Source: Arcicella sp034931005
GTDB lineage: Bacteria; Bacteroidota; Bacteroidia; Cytophagales; Spirosomataceae
Reading direction: 5' to 3'
Assembly: GCF_034931005.1 (NCBI RefSeq)
Contig: NZ_JAYGIN010000004.1
Coordinates: forward strand, 1-64,000
DNA: 64,000 nucleotides
The first letter of the stretch is position 1, and each line of letters starts with the position of its first letter. Below, piece by piece: positions 62,567 through 64,000 of the stretch. The position numbers were made by a program, and so were the translations under genes. The notes under the pieces are model-generated. The model searched no databases. It was not told where the DNA came from and saw only the letters and a program-made list of their open reading frames with translations.

Positions 62567-63295
62567 ATGACAGAAAGAGAATATGGATATTTAGTAATTA
62601 ATGTTGGAGTATTTCTCTTATTTTCAAGAGGAATACTCCTTTTAATATTTTTAATCAAACAACCATCTATTTATTTACGAAACTCTAACTATAAACCTCT
62701 TTTTTGGTATGCACTAATAGCCTTTTCAATTGCCTTTCTCGAAAATATTATCATTTATTTAGCAAACCAACGAACCGAATTTATTTTATTGGTACTCGAA
62801 AAATTGGAGATAAGTAACACATTTTTCACCTCCCCTTTTTTCTATATTAATGAATTGATATTTATATCGGTGTATTTCTCTAAGATTCTAAAAATAAATA
62901 AAATCTTCTTCTTCGGTGTTTTTTTAGCTTGTATAGAATTACTAAATACCTTTTTTTTTGAAGGTTATAAAGACGCACAAACTTACGGTTCGTTAATTGT
63001 TTCGTTTTGGAATATTTTCTTATCAGGCTTATATTTTTCGAAAGAAAGTAAAGAAGTATTCAAACGAAATATTTTTAAAAGCCCTGTTTTCTATTTTTCA
63101 TCAGGATTATTCATCTCTAATTCACTATCTATTTTTATTTATTTTATCACAAAAGCCCTTTTTAAAGATAATACTATATTATTTTACAAAATAAGTATTT
63201 TTAGAATGATAATTGAAGCACTTTGCTTTTTAGCAATGGGTTATGGTATTGGATTGATAAAAAAGGAGAAAGTATATTGTAAACAAATAAAATAA
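62567..63295 (+). CDS. Seven-helix integral membrane protein, unknown function
   Basis: 242 residues, starting three bases after the previous stop. About seven hydrophobic helices (GVFLLFSRGILLLIFLI, WYALIAFSIAFLENIIIYL, FYINELIFISVYFSKIL, FFGVFLACIELLNTFFF, SLIVSFWNIFLSGLYF, FYFSSGLFISNSLSIFIYFI, MIIEALCFLAMGYGIGLI). There is no recognisable domain; the topology is receptor- or transporter-like. It is next to a LytTR regulator, as peptide-sensing membrane proteins sometimes are. Confidence 0.6.
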   Translation: MTEREYGYLVINVGVFLLFSRGILLLIFLIKQPSIYLRNSNYKPLFWYALIAFSIAFLENIIIYLANQRTEFILLVLEKLEISNTFFTSPFFYINELIFISVYFSKILKINKIFFFGVFLACIELLNTFFFEGYKDAQTYGSLIVSFWNIFLSGLYFSKESKEVFKRNIFKSPVFYFSSGLFISNSLSIFIYFITKALFKDNTILFYKISIFRMIIEALCFLAMGYGIGLIKKEKVYCKQIK

Positions 63296-63305
63296 TCCCC
63301 CCTCC

Positions 63306-63375
63306 TCCCAATATTGGGGATTTTTTGTTTTAGGGCTTATCGCCAATTTTGGGTAGTTAATTACTATCCCAAATT
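63306..63375 (+). promoter_or_regulatory. Operator-like elements upstream of the LytTR gene
   Basis: CCCAATATTGGG (63307-63318) followed by GATTTTTT repeats the element at 60147-60167. Downstream, TTTGGGTAGTT...AATTACTATCCCAAA (63348-63373) is an imperfect palindrome; the TTTTGGGTAG half also occurs at 60163-60173. These may bind the NarL-type or the LytTR regulator. Confidence 0.4.
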
Positions 63376-63386
63376 ATCTCTAAAAC

Positions 63387-63737
63387 ATGAACCCAACCCA
63401 GCATATTCAGCTTGTCATCAATGGTAAAACCGTCGGAAAAGTCATTCCTGATGATGTTATTTTAATGGAAGCGAAGGTCAATTATACCTATTTGTATTTC
63501 AAGAATGGTCGCAAGATTTTGTTATGCCAAACCTTGAAGTCTCTATCGGAAAAATTAGAAAAACATGGCTTTGTCCGTATTCACCGCAAAACTTTGGTTA
63601 ATACACAATACATCAGCCATTTTGATTCAATAAATTCATCATTTGTGATGAAAAATGGAAAGGAAGTGGAAGTATCAAGAAGGAAATTAAGGAGTCTTAG
63701 AGAACTGGATTTGAATATTTTAGGGCAGTTTTACTGA
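63387..63737 (+). CDS. LytTR-type DNA-binding regulator, stand-alone
   Basis: 116 residues, consisting almost entirely of one LytTR domain: DVILMEAKVNYTYLYFKNGRKILLCQTLKSLSEKL, GFVRIHRKTLVNTQYISHF and MKNGKEVEVSRRKLRSLRE are the usual motifs. There is no receiver domain, so activity must be set by level or by a partner. It follows the membrane protein gene after 91 bp that hold the operator-like elements. Confidence 0.9.
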   Translation: MNPTQHIQLVINGKTVGKVIPDDVILMEAKVNYTYLYFKNGRKILLCQTLKSLSEKLEKHGFVRIHRKTLVNTQYISHFDSINSSFVMKNGKEVEVSRRKLRSLRELDLNILGQFY

Positions 63738-63756
63738 TAAACTTTAGATTAATGAC

Positions 63757-64000
63757 CTAATATTCCAATTCTCGAATATCTTTATCCGCCATTAACTTTT
63801 TCACTAATTTGTCGTGTTTTGAACTACGACCACGAACCGACCAATTACTGGTTAAAGTTTCTTTCGTGACAATTTGTTTTTCACGCTTAGCCGTTAGGTT
63901 ACATTGCTCAAAAATACTTTCTAATTTCTTATAAGCATCAGGCGAATAATCACAGATGATTTTGTAATTACGAGTACGCCCGTATTTTTCCATAATCACT
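63757..64000 (-). CDS. C-terminal part of an MgtC/SapB-like protein (cut by window edge)
   Basis: The visible frame runs to the right edge and encodes about 80 residues: TRNYKIICDYSPDAYKKLESIFEQC, LTSNWSVRGRSSKHDKLVKKLMADKDIRELEY. This resembles the ACT-like cytoplasmic C-terminal domain of MgtC/SapB proteins in Bacteroidota. The N-terminal membrane part would lie outside the window. The start is not visible; the first codon shown at the edge need not be one. Confidence 0.5.
   Translation of the reverse strand, partial: VIMEKYGRTRNYKIICDYSPDAYKKLESIFEQCNLTAKREKQIVTKETLTSNWSVRGRSSKHDKLVKKLMADKDIRELEY

Overview
The window looks like a chromosome segment of a Bacteroidota bacterium, most likely of the Cytophagales type. 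The grounds are low G+C, promoters of the TAnnTTTG / TTTG type, weak Shine-Dalgarno signals, and families typical of that phylum: a GWxTD lipoprotein, a TonB-dependent receptor with a carboxypeptidase-like N-terminal domain, an OmpA protein with PD40 repeats, a YfhO membrane protein, NIPSNAP, DUF3109, choice-of-anchor I, Y_Y_Y-type sensor kinase and LytTR regulator. The genus cannot be fixed from the sequence. No rRNA, tRNA or CRISPR array was found.

Layout. 1-3.1 kb is an accessory patch: the tail of a DDE transposase, three unrecognised small genes, a helically phased repeat array and a frameshifted PD-(D/E)XK nuclease. 3.1-9.9 kb holds housekeeping and envelope genes (GWxTD lipoprotein, methyltransferase, lipocalin-like protein with a long leader, NPP-type phosphodiesterase, rlmB). 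9.9-10.5 kb is a gene-free tract with three tandem copies of what I read as a small terminator-ended RNA on the minus strand, plus a 64-bp tandem array made of its core; a fourth copy lies at 17.95 kb on the plus strand. 11-23.4 kb: pth, a 1408-residue OmpA protein, NIPSNAP, SDR, siderophore-type TonB receptor, DUF3109-metG. 23.7-28.3 kb: two convergent paralogous LysM lytic transglycosylases. 28.4-43.7 kb: O-methyltransferase, glycosyltransferase, hydrolase, M16 peptidase, hemW, mtgA, LamG protein, YfhO protein, glucosaminidase, alkyltransferase-like protein, GH20 hexosaminidase, VanZ, AraC and DoxX.

44.6-50.8 kb carries threonine biosynthesis genes thrA and thrB, but an AAA ATPase/DUF4276 (TOPRIM-like) pair resembling phage-defence modules lies between them in the same orientation, and an Rpn-type nuclease lies just upstream of thrA. 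51-59 kb: a choice-of-anchor I lipoprotein behind a Pho-box-like triplet, a vWA/AAA pair, xerC, rpsU and a GntP-type permease, with MITE-like palindromic elements between genes. 59-63.7 kb is a compact signalling cluster: sensor kinase, NarL-type regulator, a predicted papain-like cysteine protease, a Cys-rich 155-residue protein with a Gly-rich tail, a seven-helix membrane protein and a LytTR regulator, with a shared palindromic element before both regulators.

The best candidates for something undescribed are the repeated small RNA family (9.9-10.5 and 17.95 kb), the signalling/protease cluster at the right end, and the ATPase/DUF4276 pair inside the thr operon.
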